Positions 54,621-62,537 are shown, counted from the first letter of the stretch. The stretch is DNA of 64,000 nt from an uncultured Cytophagales bacterium (GCA_937911505.1 CALEMF010000027.1:62001-126000); one strand, 5' to 3'. Notes: generated by a model not told the origin, from the sequence alone. Translations and numbers: made by a program.

Positions 54621-55059
54621 ATGGGGTTCGGAAATAGAGTTAAATTACCTTGGTGGAGGAATAAATATACTCTTTAATTTTTTATCATTTTTCCAGGGCT
54701 AATATTAAGCATCGGAGTATTAAACGGAAGTATAGATTATGATGATTTTATGCAGACTTCAGGAGAATTTAGCGCAAGATGTTTAGTACTTTCATTAATA
54801 GTAACTCCTTTGCTAATGCTTTTTCCTAAAAGTAAAATTCTAAAGTGGCTAAATAGGAACAAAAGATACTTTGGTGTTGCAGCATTTGCCTATGGTCTTT
54901 ATCATACAATTGCTTACTTAATTGAATATCCATTGGATTTAGTAGTAGATGATTTTTTCGATGTAGGTTTACTTAGCTTTTTTACATTGGGCTTTTATAA
55001 ACTATCATTGGCAACCAGCCTTAGTACCTGCTATGCCTGTAATATCTCTACAAGGATAG
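54621..55059 (+). pseudogene. C29: ferric-reductase-like (MsrQ-type) membrane protein, broken
   Basis: The frame opens MGFGNRVKLPWWRN and hits TAA at 54675-54677. It then continues in the same frame FPGLILSIGVLNGSIDYDDFMQTSGEFSARCLVLSLIVTPLLMLFP…RYFGVAAFAYGLYHT, the first half of a ferric-reductase-like haem membrane domain. Near 54980 it jumps frame to LHWAFINYHWQPALVPAMP, the last helix with its haem histidine, so about 60 residues between are missing. The partner SIP-like gene downstream is intact. Confidence 0.8.
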
Positions 55060-55096
55060 ACAATGTATTTTTCATTAATCGAATACAAAATAGAGT

Positions 55097-55822
55097 ATGA
55101 ATATATTAGAAAATATAGTTAAAAGAGTTCTTGACAAGGGAACTGTAGAACAGAAAATTAAGTTGAACGACTCGGTCTATAAAATTCAGATAAAGAGTGA
55201 GGACATAAGTAAAATAGACTTTTATGCTGGAAGCTTTTTGAGATTAGCTGTTGGAGTTGGAAAAGAAGCAACATCCCTGAGAGATAAAATGAGAAGTTAC
55301 ACCATTTGGGACATAGATAAAACTAATAGAACACTCGATTTGGCCATAGCCACTCATGGGAAAGGAATTGGAACAAAGTGGGTCGAGAATTGTGAGATAG
55401 GTGATATTATTTTCTTTAAGCTAAAGAAGGGTAAGTTTCTTACAGATAGCTCTGCTGATAGTTATCTTATGATTGGGGACTTGAGTAGTCTATCTCACTA
55501 CTATATCATTAAACGAGACCTACCCAAAGAAAAGCAAATTGAGAGTATCATTTATAGCCAAGATATCAATGATTTTTTTGTTGATGTAGATGGAGCTAAT
55601 CCTTTTGAATGTTTTGAAATGGAACAGAACCCTTATGATAAAATAATTGGTAAACTTCAAACTATAGTCCCTAAACTGAAAGGGAAGAGTATAGTTTACT
55701 TAGCTGGTGACAGTAGAATTTGTGTAGCGCTGAATAAGTACTTCAGAAAAGAATTAAACTGGGATGCTAAAAGAATAAAGACAAAGCCCTTTTGGAATCC
55801 TGATAAAACAGGACTTGAATAG
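55097..55822 (+). CDS. C29: siderophore-interacting/flavin reductase-like protein
   Basis: 241 residues. The FAD-binding barrel shows FLRLAVGVGKEATSLRDKMRSYTIWDIDKT (R-x-Y-T/S motif) and LAIATHGKGIGTKWVENCEIGD. The NAD-binding half contains SYLMIGDLSSLSHYYII and IVYLAGDSRICVALNKYFR. This is the SIP-type ferredoxin reductase fold. It follows the broken ferric-reductase gene and probably served it as electron donor or ferric-siderophore reductase. Confidence 0.75.
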   Translation: MNILENIVKRVLDKGTVEQKIKLNDSVYKIQIKSEDISKIDFYAGSFLRLAVGVGKEATSLRDKMRSYTIWDIDKTNRTLDLAIATHGKGIGTKWVENCEIGDIIFFKLKKGKFLTDSSADSYLMIGDLSSLSHYYIIKRDLPKEKQIESIIYSQDINDFFVDVDGANPFECFEMEQNPYDKIIGKLQTIVPKLKGKSIVYLAGDSRICVALNKYFRKELNWDAKRIKTKPFWNPDKTGLE

Positions 55823-55845
55823 AAACTATTATTCATGTTTTCAGT

Positions 55846-56484
55846 ATGATGAAAAATTTAAAAACGGAATTTTTAGGTTTCAGTCAATCTTATCAATGGT
55901 ATACAGGACAACCCCTAAGTATTCTTGATAGTGGAATATTAGGGTTAATACGTTTTGCATTAAACCCAAGCGTTGGATTTAAAAGTGCAAATACTTTTCT
56001 TAAAGCAATGCCCTTAATTGAAAATTGGCAAGCAAAGTTTAGATTTGGTGGAGATTTATCTGGATGGAAAGATATTGAATACGATGGCTGGAATAGTCCT
56101 ATCTCTCACGGAGTAAGGTATGAGCCTGATGAAATTGAACGAGTTATTTTTAATATTTCAGGTAAAAAAAGAGCCCCAAAAGAATGGGATGAAGATATTA
56201 AGTCTGTGGTTTCTATTATTTTATCTAAATATAAGTCTTTATCAGAATTGTATCTACAGCCTGTAATTGGCAGTCAGCCTGTAAATGAAAAAGTACGGGC
56301 TTCAAAAAACCAAAAAAATATTAGTGAGGCTATAGAAAGATTTATCAAGAGTAATACAAATCCTAAAATAAGATTAGGAGCAATTTTTTGTGTTGGCACA
56401 ACAGATTTTTCTGACAGAGTTGGTCATTTGAACGAAATGGGAGCTAAAAAAGCTAATGAGTTTCTATTTCAGTTTTATGCCTGA
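55846..56484 (+). CDS. C29: unknown protein
   Basis: 212 residues (ATG 55846; the next codon is also ATG). No signal peptide. Segments such as ELYLQPVIGSQP and DRVGHLNEMGAKKANEFLFQFY recall the end of SGNH-type hydrolases, but no block I serine is seen at the N terminus, so the resemblance may be chance. Downstream of the SIP-like gene. Confidence 0.5.
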   Translation: MMKNLKTEFLGFSQSYQWYTGQPLSILDSGILGLIRFALNPSVGFKSANTFLKAMPLIENWQAKFRFGGDLSGWKDIEYDGWNSPISHGVRYEPDEIERVIFNISGKKRAPKEWDEDIKSVVSIILSKYKSLSELYLQPVIGSQPVNEKVRASKNQKNISEAIERFIKSNTNPKIRLGAIFCVGTTDFSDRVGHLNEMGAKKANEFLFQFYA

Positions 56485-56501
56485 TAATTATGAATGAAGT
56501 C

Positions 56502-56518
56502 TGCGCCTCAACGGATGG
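56502..56518 (+). repeat. Element E18, 17-bp remnant
   Basis: TGCGCCTCAACGGATGG, the left-arm start of element E, joined directly to the C30 core GTTAGTAGC. Confidence 0.65.
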
Positions 56519-56551
56519 GTTAGTAGCAATTAAACCAAATCAGTACAAAAG

Positions 56552-57181
56552 ATGAAATCATCGATATTAAATAGGATAAAAGCACTTGGTGGAAATATTG
56601 ATAATGTAAAAGGGAAATCAGTAGTTGATGATATTCTTTCAATTTCTTTTAATACTGTTCTTTACCAAAGACCAACAGATACGCCTTGGGCAAATGCTGA
56701 AGATGAAGAACCTATTTATGGAATTGGAGAGTTTGTTGACGAAAATATGGATTTATTCAACACCGACAAAAATGCCTTTTACAACAAGCTAATTGAAAAA
56801 TACTTTCGAAATACCGATGAAGGATTTGGGCAAACATTTTGGGTTGGAAAGTTATTCACACCATTTAGAGAAGGAAGCTCTGACTTTGAAGAATGGAATG
56901 ATGATTTTATAGATGATGAAGTGACCAATCTAGAAGAAATCACAAAATTGACTAAAAACCCTAAATCAGACTTTATACATTTATTTTATGACTATGGCTA
57001 TCCAGATCATATGTACATGTCTCTATCTGACCCTAATTTAGAAAATCCGACATTATTTGGAACAGACCACGAAGTGTTTTTCAATGAGATTTCAAATGAA
57101 GGCACTTTAGAAGATTATTTGAGTACGTTTATGACCAAAAAGGAATTATTAGAAATTGTGAAAAACAAACTTGAAAAATAA
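56552..57181 (+). CDS. C30: unknown cytoplasmic protein
   Basis: 209 residues, strongly acidic, no signal or membrane segment and no recognised domain. Segments with many Trp/Phe/Asp (DTPWANAEDEEPIYGIGEF, FGQTFWVGKLFTPF) suggest a globular protein. Single gene of C30. Confidence 0.55.
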   Translation: MKSSILNRIKALGGNIDNVKGKSVVDDILSISFNTVLYQRPTDTPWANAEDEEPIYGIGEFVDENMDLFNTDKNAFYNKLIEKYFRNTDEGFGQTFWVGKLFTPFREGSSDFEEWNDDFIDDEVTNLEEITKLTKNPKSDFIHLFYDYGYPDHMYMSLSDPNLENPTLFGTDHEVFFNEISNEGTLEDYLSTFMTKKELLEIVKNKLEK

Positions 57182-57183
57182 GC

Positions 57184-57315
57184 TGCTACCAACAAGGGCT
57201 AAGTAATCGCTCGTTCTCACCCACTTCTGAAAATCCTTAAGAATTTCCAACTTGGTGTATGCTTACCAAGTTAATCGCTAACCCACGTAATTGCTCATAG
57301 CCCTGACCGTTGAGG
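57184..57315 (+). repeat. attC-like site of C30
   Basis: 3' core TGCTACCAAC matches the reverse complement of the start GTTAGTAGCA at 9 of 10. Arms GGGCTAAGTAAT and ATTGCTCATAGCCC, then GTTGAGG. Confidence 0.78.
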
Positions 57316-57387
57316 GACAAAGATAAGCTCCTTACCGATAGTCACCTTAGTCGGGTAGTGCGCCATACGGTACCTTCCACCCCATTC
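57309..57387 (+). repeat. Element E19, internally deleted (79 bp)
   Basis: GTTGAGG joined to GGACAAAGATAAGCTCC and then the right arm TTCCACCCCATTC. It ends at a degraded core GCTGTAT. From here to 61.96 kb no clear attC-like site is seen. Confidence 0.7.
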
Positions 57388-57428
57388 GCTGTATAACATT
57401 AGAAAAAATACCAATTCTAAATAAACCA

Positions 57429-57629
57429 ATGGTAGCGGATTTGAAAACCAACTTAGATGCCCTCTTTACCAAGGCAGGAGCCCCCGAAGAAACAGCCCAT
57501 GTAATTGTTGAAGCAGTGGAAGTAGCTGAACCTGAAATTGCTTATGTCACCATGGAAGACTCAAAATATACGGTGGAGAAACGGAAGCGTGTGAGTGAGA
57601 AGAAGTTTTATGAAATGCTATCCAATTAG
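57429..57629 (+). pseudogene. C-terminal stub of an SDR
   Basis: 66 codons from an ATG. PEETAHVIVEAVEVAEPEIAYV…VEKRKRVSEKKFYEML matches the last about 60 residues of many SDRs in which the substrate-binding helix ends …D-E-x-F-x-x-M. The catalytic and cofactor parts are absent. Eighty-five bases later an intact, different SDR begins, so this is probably debris of an older gene replaced in the same place. Confidence 0.6.
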
Positions 57630-57714
57630 GCTACAACAATCACGGATGTGGCTACATAACCCATCTCTAAAGTCCTCATCTTTGTAATATCATTAAAATC
57701 TAAAAATAAAAGTT

Positions 57715-58581
57715 ATGAATTTATCAGGAAAAATAGCGATTGTAACAGGTTCAAATACAGGCATAGGATATGAAACTGCCTTGGACTTATATCAAAAAGG
57801 AGCAAAAGTATATTTGGCTTGTCGTAATGAAGAAAAAGCATTAGACGCCATAGAAAGAATGAAAACGCAAGGCGGAACAGGCGAACTTGTTTATGGTCAT
57901 TTGGATTTGGCAAGTCTAAGTTCTGTTAAAGCGTTTTCAGACCAGGTATTAGAAAAAGAAACAAGACTTGATTTACTGGTCAACAACGCAGGCATTATGA
58001 TTCCACCCCCTTCAAAAACGGAAGATGGATTTGAAATTCAGTTTGGCGTAAACTTCATTGGTCACTTTGCACTTACAGGTCACTTGTTTAATTTGTTAGA
58101 AGCCACAAAAGGCTCGAGAGTGGTCACTTTAAGTAGTATTGCACATAGAGGTTCAGCCATTGATTTTGATAATTTCCATTTAGAAAAAGAGTACAATCAT
58201 TGGAGAGAATACGGGCAAAGCAAATTGGCAGATATCATGTTTGCACTTGAATTGGATAAAAGATTGAGAAGCAATGGTTATCAGATCATGTCTCTTGCTG
58301 CTCACCCTGGTTTTAGCGAAACGGACTTACAAAAATATATGGACGAGGATATGCTGGCATCACTCGAACTAATGACTGCCAAAGAAGGTGCTCAACCGAC
58401 CTTAGCTGCTTGTTTGCGTGAAGATGCCAAAGGCGGACAATACTGGGGACCTGACGGACCGAACGAGCAAAAAGGGAAACCCGCTTTAGCAAAAATTGAT
58501 GCAGCCGCTTTGGACGAAAACCTAAATGCTAAACTATGGGATTGGGCAAAAGAAACGACAGGAGTGAATTTTCCGTTCTAA
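57715..58581 (+). CDS. Short-chain dehydrogenase, retinol-dehydrogenase-like
   Basis: 288 residues. TGSNTGIGYE cofactor loop, NNAG, SSIAH with the catalytic Ser, and YGQSK. The C-terminal extension (GGQYWGPDG) is typical of the retinol dehydrogenase/WWOX-like SDR group. Uses NAD(P)(H) on an unknown alcohol or ketone. An AraC-type regulator gene follows 61 bases later, likely its controller. Confidence 0.9.
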   Translation: MNLSGKIAIVTGSNTGIGYETALDLYQKGAKVYLACRNEEKALDAIERMKTQGGTGELVYGHLDLASLSSVKAFSDQVLEKETRLDLLVNNAGIMIPPPSKTEDGFEIQFGVNFIGHFALTGHLFNLLEATKGSRVVTLSSIAHRGSAIDFDNFHLEKEYNHWREYGQSKLADIMFALELDKRLRSNGYQIMSLAAHPGFSETDLQKYMDEDMLASLELMTAKEGAQPTLAACLREDAKGGQYWGPDGPNEQKGKPALAKIDAAALDENLNAKLWDWAKETTGVNFPF

Positions 58582-58642
58582 AAATAGAGATTAGTAAAGT
58601 TGTAGTTTTGTAAAGCTATCTTCATCAAATAAATTATACAAA

Positions 58643-59560
58643 ATGTCAAAGCCAGCTAGGGTAAAAACCATCAGTGACTTGCATCGCTTCAATAACATAG
58701 CTCCACCGGAGCATCCTTTGATTAGTTTGATCGATTATAGCAAAATAAATCCGACTCCCTCAAACAATGAATTGAAATGGGTACAAGAGTTCTACACCAT
58801 TTCCATCAAGCGAAATGTAGCGGGTAAGTATCGTTACGGGCAACAGCCCTATGATTTTGATGAAGGCTTAATGACTTTTTTTTCTCCAGAGCAGGTTATT
58901 TCAGTACAATTGATAGAAGAAGATTCCAAAAGTAACCCATCAGGATGGATTTTAGCCATCCATCCTGATTTTTTATTTGGTACTACACTAGCAGTAAATA
59001 TTAAAAAATATAAATTCCTGAATTATTCGGTCAGAGAAGCGCTCTTTCTATCAGAGAAAGAAGAGAATATTATCAAAGGAATCCTACAAAATATAAAAAC
59101 CGAATATCAGGCTAACCTTGACCAGTTCAGTCAGCAGATAATCATAAGCCAGTTGGAGTTATTGCTCAACTATGCAGAGCGGTTTTACCAGCGACAATTT
59201 TTGACCCGAAAAATAGCTAATCATCAAATACTGGACAGACTGGAAGCACTTTTAGAAGCGTATTTCAATAGTGATGACTTGGTGGATAAGGGTTTGCCTA
59301 CCGTTCAAGAAGTTGCCGAAAATTTACATCTCACCCCTGATTACCTTAGTAGTATGCTAAAGAGTTTGACTGGACAGAGCACGCAACAACATATTCACCA
59401 CAAATTAATAGAAAAAGCTAAAGTAAAGTTATCAACTACAAACTTATCCATAAGTGAAATTGCCTACGGGCTGGGATTTGAACATTCACAATCCTTCAGT
59501 AAGTTGTTTAAATCCAAAACCAAGCAAACACCCCTGGAATTTCGAACTTCGTTTAATTGA
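58643..59560 (+). CDS. AraC-family transcription regulator
   Basis: 305 residues. N-terminal effector domain with FFSPEQVISVQ and AIHPDFLFGT, then the two helix-turn-helix motifs TVQEVAENLHLTPDYLSSMLKSLTG and SISEIAYGLGFEHSQSFSKLFKSKTKQTP. Belongs to the type that lies next to SDR or aldo-keto genes and responds to small organic inducers. The 266 bases after it are AT-rich with no gene or recognisable attC-like site. Confidence 0.9.
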   Translation: MSKPARVKTISDLHRFNNIAPPEHPLISLIDYSKINPTPSNNELKWVQEFYTISIKRNVAGKYRYGQQPYDFDEGLMTFFSPEQVISVQLIEEDSKSNPSGWILAIHPDFLFGTTLAVNIKKYKFLNYSVREALFLSEKEENIIKGILQNIKTEYQANLDQFSQQIIISQLELLLNYAERFYQRQFLTRKIANHQILDRLEALLEAYFNSDDLVDKGLPTVQEVAENLHLTPDYLSSMLKSLTGQSTQQHIHHKLIEKAKVKLSTTNLSISEIAYGLGFEHSQSFSKLFKSKTKQTPLEFRTSFN

Positions 59561-59826
59561 CGAATACGCATAAAGCGTTTTTTGCATTATCAAGGTAAAA
59601 AACAACTTACTTTCTTTAGTAAGTTTCATAACTTATTTTTGGTATTATAATATTGTATTGTAAAACTGATTAGTACAAATAATCTATAATTGTTTCGTTT
59701 TGAAATATAAAAGCCTGAAGGTTCTATAATTTATATTTTACTTATTCGTTATGAATCTAGTTTATTAAAATAATATTACTGAAAACTGTAACGACACTAA
59801 CCTTTAATTGTCTTTTAAAAACTTCA

Positions 59827-61854
59827 ATGATGCTTAACAGAAGACTATTTTTTTTACTTATCATTCTAATCGGTCATCAGCGCTTAATTGCCCAAAGTAA
59901 TAAGGAAGCGCTTAACAATTTTATAGTGTATGCTCAAACAATGGACAAAGTTGAGATAGATGGAGATTTGAGCGACTGGCCCAAAGAATTGAAGCGTTAT
60001 CCTATAGAAAATAAAATATGGGGTGCCGATTTAAGTGCTCAAAATGACCTAAAATCAAACTTCAGGATCGGATACTCGCTTGAAGAAAATGTTATTTATG
60101 TGGCCGTAGAAATTATTGATGACGATCATATCGAAAATGCGGCGCCAGAATGGAATAATCAGGATTCATACATATTTTATATTGACGAACAATACAAGAT
60201 AGAAGGTTCTGTAAATGCCTCTTATACCTTAGCATCCAATTTCAAAAATTCCACTAACATTCATAACAATTGGGATCCCGAAGTATCAAAATATGTTTCT
60301 TGGCAGAAAATGGATTACAAAATCAAAACAAAAGGCACATTACAGACCATAGAAATAAAGTACCAGCTTAATGAACCCATTAACACAGGAAGAATAATTG
60401 GTTTAGGGCATTTGATTTTTGATAAAGATAATAATGAACACACTGCTTTGGGCTGGATTGGCAAGGGCGCCAAAGGATCCAGTGCACAAATTGGCAGTAT
60501 TGGTGCTGTGGTTTTTTCAAATAATGACTTCTCTAAAGGCATTTTAAAAGGTCAAGTGGTTTGGGAAGATTCGTCTATCAAAAGTGCCCCTGAGGATATC
60601 CTAGTTACCTCGGCGCAGAAAAATCAGCATTGGTTTCACGTTCGGCTTGATAAAGAAGGTAAATTTTCGACCGAATTACCTGTAGGTGATTGGATCGTAC
60701 AGCCAGCGAAAATCTCATATAACATAGCGGGTAAGTACTATAAAGTTAACGCCAAAAAACAGCAAAAAATTAATGTAAGACAAAATAGCGAAACAGATTA
60801 TGGCATTTTTACACTTGAGACCATAAAAAAGCCGAGCGTGTCGCTTTCTGAAAAGGTTGCTAATGAAAAACTAGACCCTGAAACGCAAAAGCAAATTGAG
60901 AACATGATGAATGCATATATGGAATATTATAATATTCCAGGTGCTTCTTTTGCCATCTGGAAAGAAGAAGAAATTATATACAAGGGTAGCTATGGTATAA
61001 GAAACAACTACACGAAAGAAAAGATAAATCAAAATACGCTGTTTGAAGTCGCCTCAATTACAAAGCCTACCTTTTCATTTGTTGTTATGAGATTGGTCGA
61101 AAAAGGAATAATTGATTTAGACGAACCGCTTTACCAGTATTTAGAATTCGATCTTATTAAGGGTCATCCTTATGCAAAGTTAATTACAGCGCGTCATGTA
61201 CTTTCACATCAAACTGGATTTCCCAACTGGTCTAATGGAGAGAAAATTGAATTTAAATTTGAACCAGGCAATGGTTATAGTTACTCTGGTGAAGGTTTCG
61301 AGTATCTAAAGAGAGTACTCGTAAAACTAACAGGGAAAAGCATTAACCAAATTTTTCAAGAAGAGTTAATAGAACCTCTGAACCTGAAGCATTTCTATTA
61401 TTTAGAGACCCCTTATGCCCTAGAAAACAAATCAAATGGACATTATTATGGATACCCAGGACTAATTGACTTTCGAAAAGAGCCAAGGGTAGCCTCAAGT
61501 TTAGTGACCAACCCTGAAGCTTTTTTAGAATTTGCGAATGCTATTCACAATCGTAAAGGGCTGAGTGCAAAATCCTACGAGGAATTATTTCAAATGCAAA
61601 ATACTCATTATAAAAGCAACAATCAAAAATCGTCAGAAACACAAGAGCACGTTGGTCTGGGATGGTTTATTGATAGTTCTGCTTCAAATGGAAAAATATT
61701 TAAACACAGCGGTAGTAACGGTGATTTTCTTTCTCTTTTTAAACTTTATGACGATCTAGGAGTGGCATTTATGATCACTTGCAATTCAAATACGGGTTGG
61801 AACTTATTCAGCCATGCCGAAGAGGTATTGACCAAATTAAAACTGATAGATTAA
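59827..61854 (+). CDS. Secreted serine hydrolase with N-terminal CBM9-like domain
   Basis: 675 residues. After the signal peptide (ends IAQ), residues about 30-230 form a CBM9-like beta sandwich (VEIDGDLSDWP…YSLEENVIYVAVEIIDD is the classic start), a short linker domain follows, and from about 360 a class C beta-lactamase-like hydrolase with SITK (S-x-x-K) and YSGEGFEYL. The hydrolase part is paralogous to the C10 protein. The CBM9-like domain suggests binding to a cell-surface or environmental glycan. Extracellular or outer-membrane side. Confidence 0.85.
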   Translation: MMLNRRLFFLLIILIGHQRLIAQSNKEALNNFIVYAQTMDKVEIDGDLSDWPKELKRYPIENKIWGADLSAQNDLKSNFRIGYSLEENVIYVAVEIIDDDHIENAAPEWNNQDSYIFYIDEQYKIEGSVNASYTLASNFKNSTNIHNNWDPEVSKYVSWQKMDYKIKTKGTLQTIEIKYQLNEPINTGRIIGLGHLIFDKDNNEHTALGWIGKGAKGSSAQIGSIGAVVFSNNDFSKGILKGQVVWEDSSIKSAPEDILVTSAQKNQHWFHVRLDKEGKFSTELPVGDWIVQPAKISYNIAGKYYKVNAKKQQKINVRQNSETDYGIFTLETIKKPSVSLSEKVANEKLDPETQKQIENMMNAYMEYYNIPGASFAIWKEEEIIYKGSYGIRNNYTKEKINQNTLFEVASITKPTFSFVVMRLVEKGIIDLDEPLYQYLEFDLIKGHPYAKLITARHVLSHQTGFPNWSNGEKIEFKFEPGNGYSYSGEGFEYLKRVLVKLTGKSINQIFQEELIEPLNLKHFYYLETPYALENKSNGHYYGYPGLIDFRKEPRVASSLVTNPEAFLEFANAIHNRKGLSAKSYEELFQMQNTHYKSNNQKSSETQEHVGLGWFIDSSASNGKIFKHSGSNGDFLSLFKLYDDLGVAFMITCNSNTGWNLFSHAEEVLTKLKLID

Positions 61855-61962
61855 TCGTTATTAACTTAATACGTAAGAGCCTGTTTAAATTTTCTAACTA
61901 CCTGTTTTTAAGATCGGTGTAAATGCGTAGGCCTGAAAATCCAGCATTGAAGTGAATGAAGA

Positions 61963-62046
61963 CTGGCTACAATAATGTATAAAAGCAATTGCGGTGGGTT
62001 TGACTACGTCTGAATCCGATCGCAAACTGAATTTTATACGAGATAT
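61963..62046 (+). repeat. attC-like site before C32 (weak)
   Basis: TGGCTACAATAATG with stem GTATAAAAGCAATTGCG against CGCAAACTGAATTTTATAC. No clear GTT core at the right edge (ATTGAAC near 62044). Confidence 0.5.
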
Positions 62047-62070
62047 TGAACTTCATTAAGCACAAATAAA

Positions 62071-62508
62071 ATGAAACAAATAACTAATGGAAAAATTTTG
62101 ATATTCTTCGGGATTATCCACCCACTTTTAGGAATTTCTCCGTTTGCTTTCGGAAAACAGTTTGCTGGGTTCGCTGATAGATTCTTTTTTAGAATAAGTG
62201 AAGGACTATTTGAATTTCCGTTACTAAACGGACAAATGAATTATGAAAATTTTGCAGCATTTTGGTTCTTCTATTTTGGACTCTTACTTATTCCACTCGG
62301 AATCTTGGTCAATTACGTAGAGAAAATAAATGAAAAAATCCCTAAAAATTTCATTTGGGCATATTTGATTGTCGTGCTGATCGGAGTTTTTATGATTCCT
62401 TTCTCAGGTATGACATTCCTTATGTTACCACACGCAATTTACATGCTTGTTAAGAACAATAAACAAGAAAATAAAAACGAACGCACAACAATATATAAAG
62501 AGCATTAA
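62071..62508 (+). CDS. C32: small membrane protein, DUF6463-like
   Basis: 145 residues with three to four membrane helices. KITNGKILIFFGIIHPLLGISPFAFGKQF at the start, AFWFFYFGLLLIPLGILVNYVE and ending YLIVVLIGVF…GMTFLMLPHAIYML fit the DUF6463 family seen in Bacteroidota. Inner membrane, function unknown. Single gene of C32, with its end overlapping the attC-like core. Confidence 0.7.
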   Translation: MKQITNGKILIFFGIIHPLLGISPFAFGKQFAGFADRFFFRISEGLFEFPLLNGQMNYENFAAFWFFYFGLLLIPLGILVNYVEKINEKIPKNFIWAYLIVVLIGVFMIPFSGMTFLMLPHAIYMLVKNNKQENKNERTTIYKEH

Positions 62509-62537
62509 AAACGACTGCTTATACTCAATGTTGGCAC
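62481..62537 (+). repeat. attC-like site of C32 (compact)
   Basis: 3' core CGCACAAC, left arm ATATAAAGAGCA, loop ATTAAAAACGAC, right arm TGCTTATA, then GTTGGCAC starting C33. Same ATTAAAA loop as sites C1, C10 and C12. Confidence 0.72.

Larger units (their letters stand above)
11871..62537 (+). mobile_element. Integron-like gene-cassette array (integrase not seen)
   Basis: About 33 accessory gene units follow each other, almost all rightward. Units start at GTTRRRY-like cores and end at RYYYAAC-like cores that are reverse complements of their own starts. The 3' cores lead into imperfect hairpins with extra unpaired bases, as in attC sites. About 20 gene-free E repeats are interleaved. The right limit is not reached, since C33 continues past the window edge. 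No tyrosine recombinase gene is visible. Confidence 0.8.

Noticed and set aside
13781-57387. Element E as an ordinary transposon-derived MITE
   Set aside because: It has inverted ends but no flanking target duplications, sits only at GTT cores and always in one orientation. Kept as an alternative in the findings, but not preferred.
11871-62537. CRISPR array as an explanation of the regularly spaced repeats
   Set aside because: Repeats are 50-240 bp, spaced by whole genes of varied length, and bounded by complementary cores; no short spacers or cas genes.
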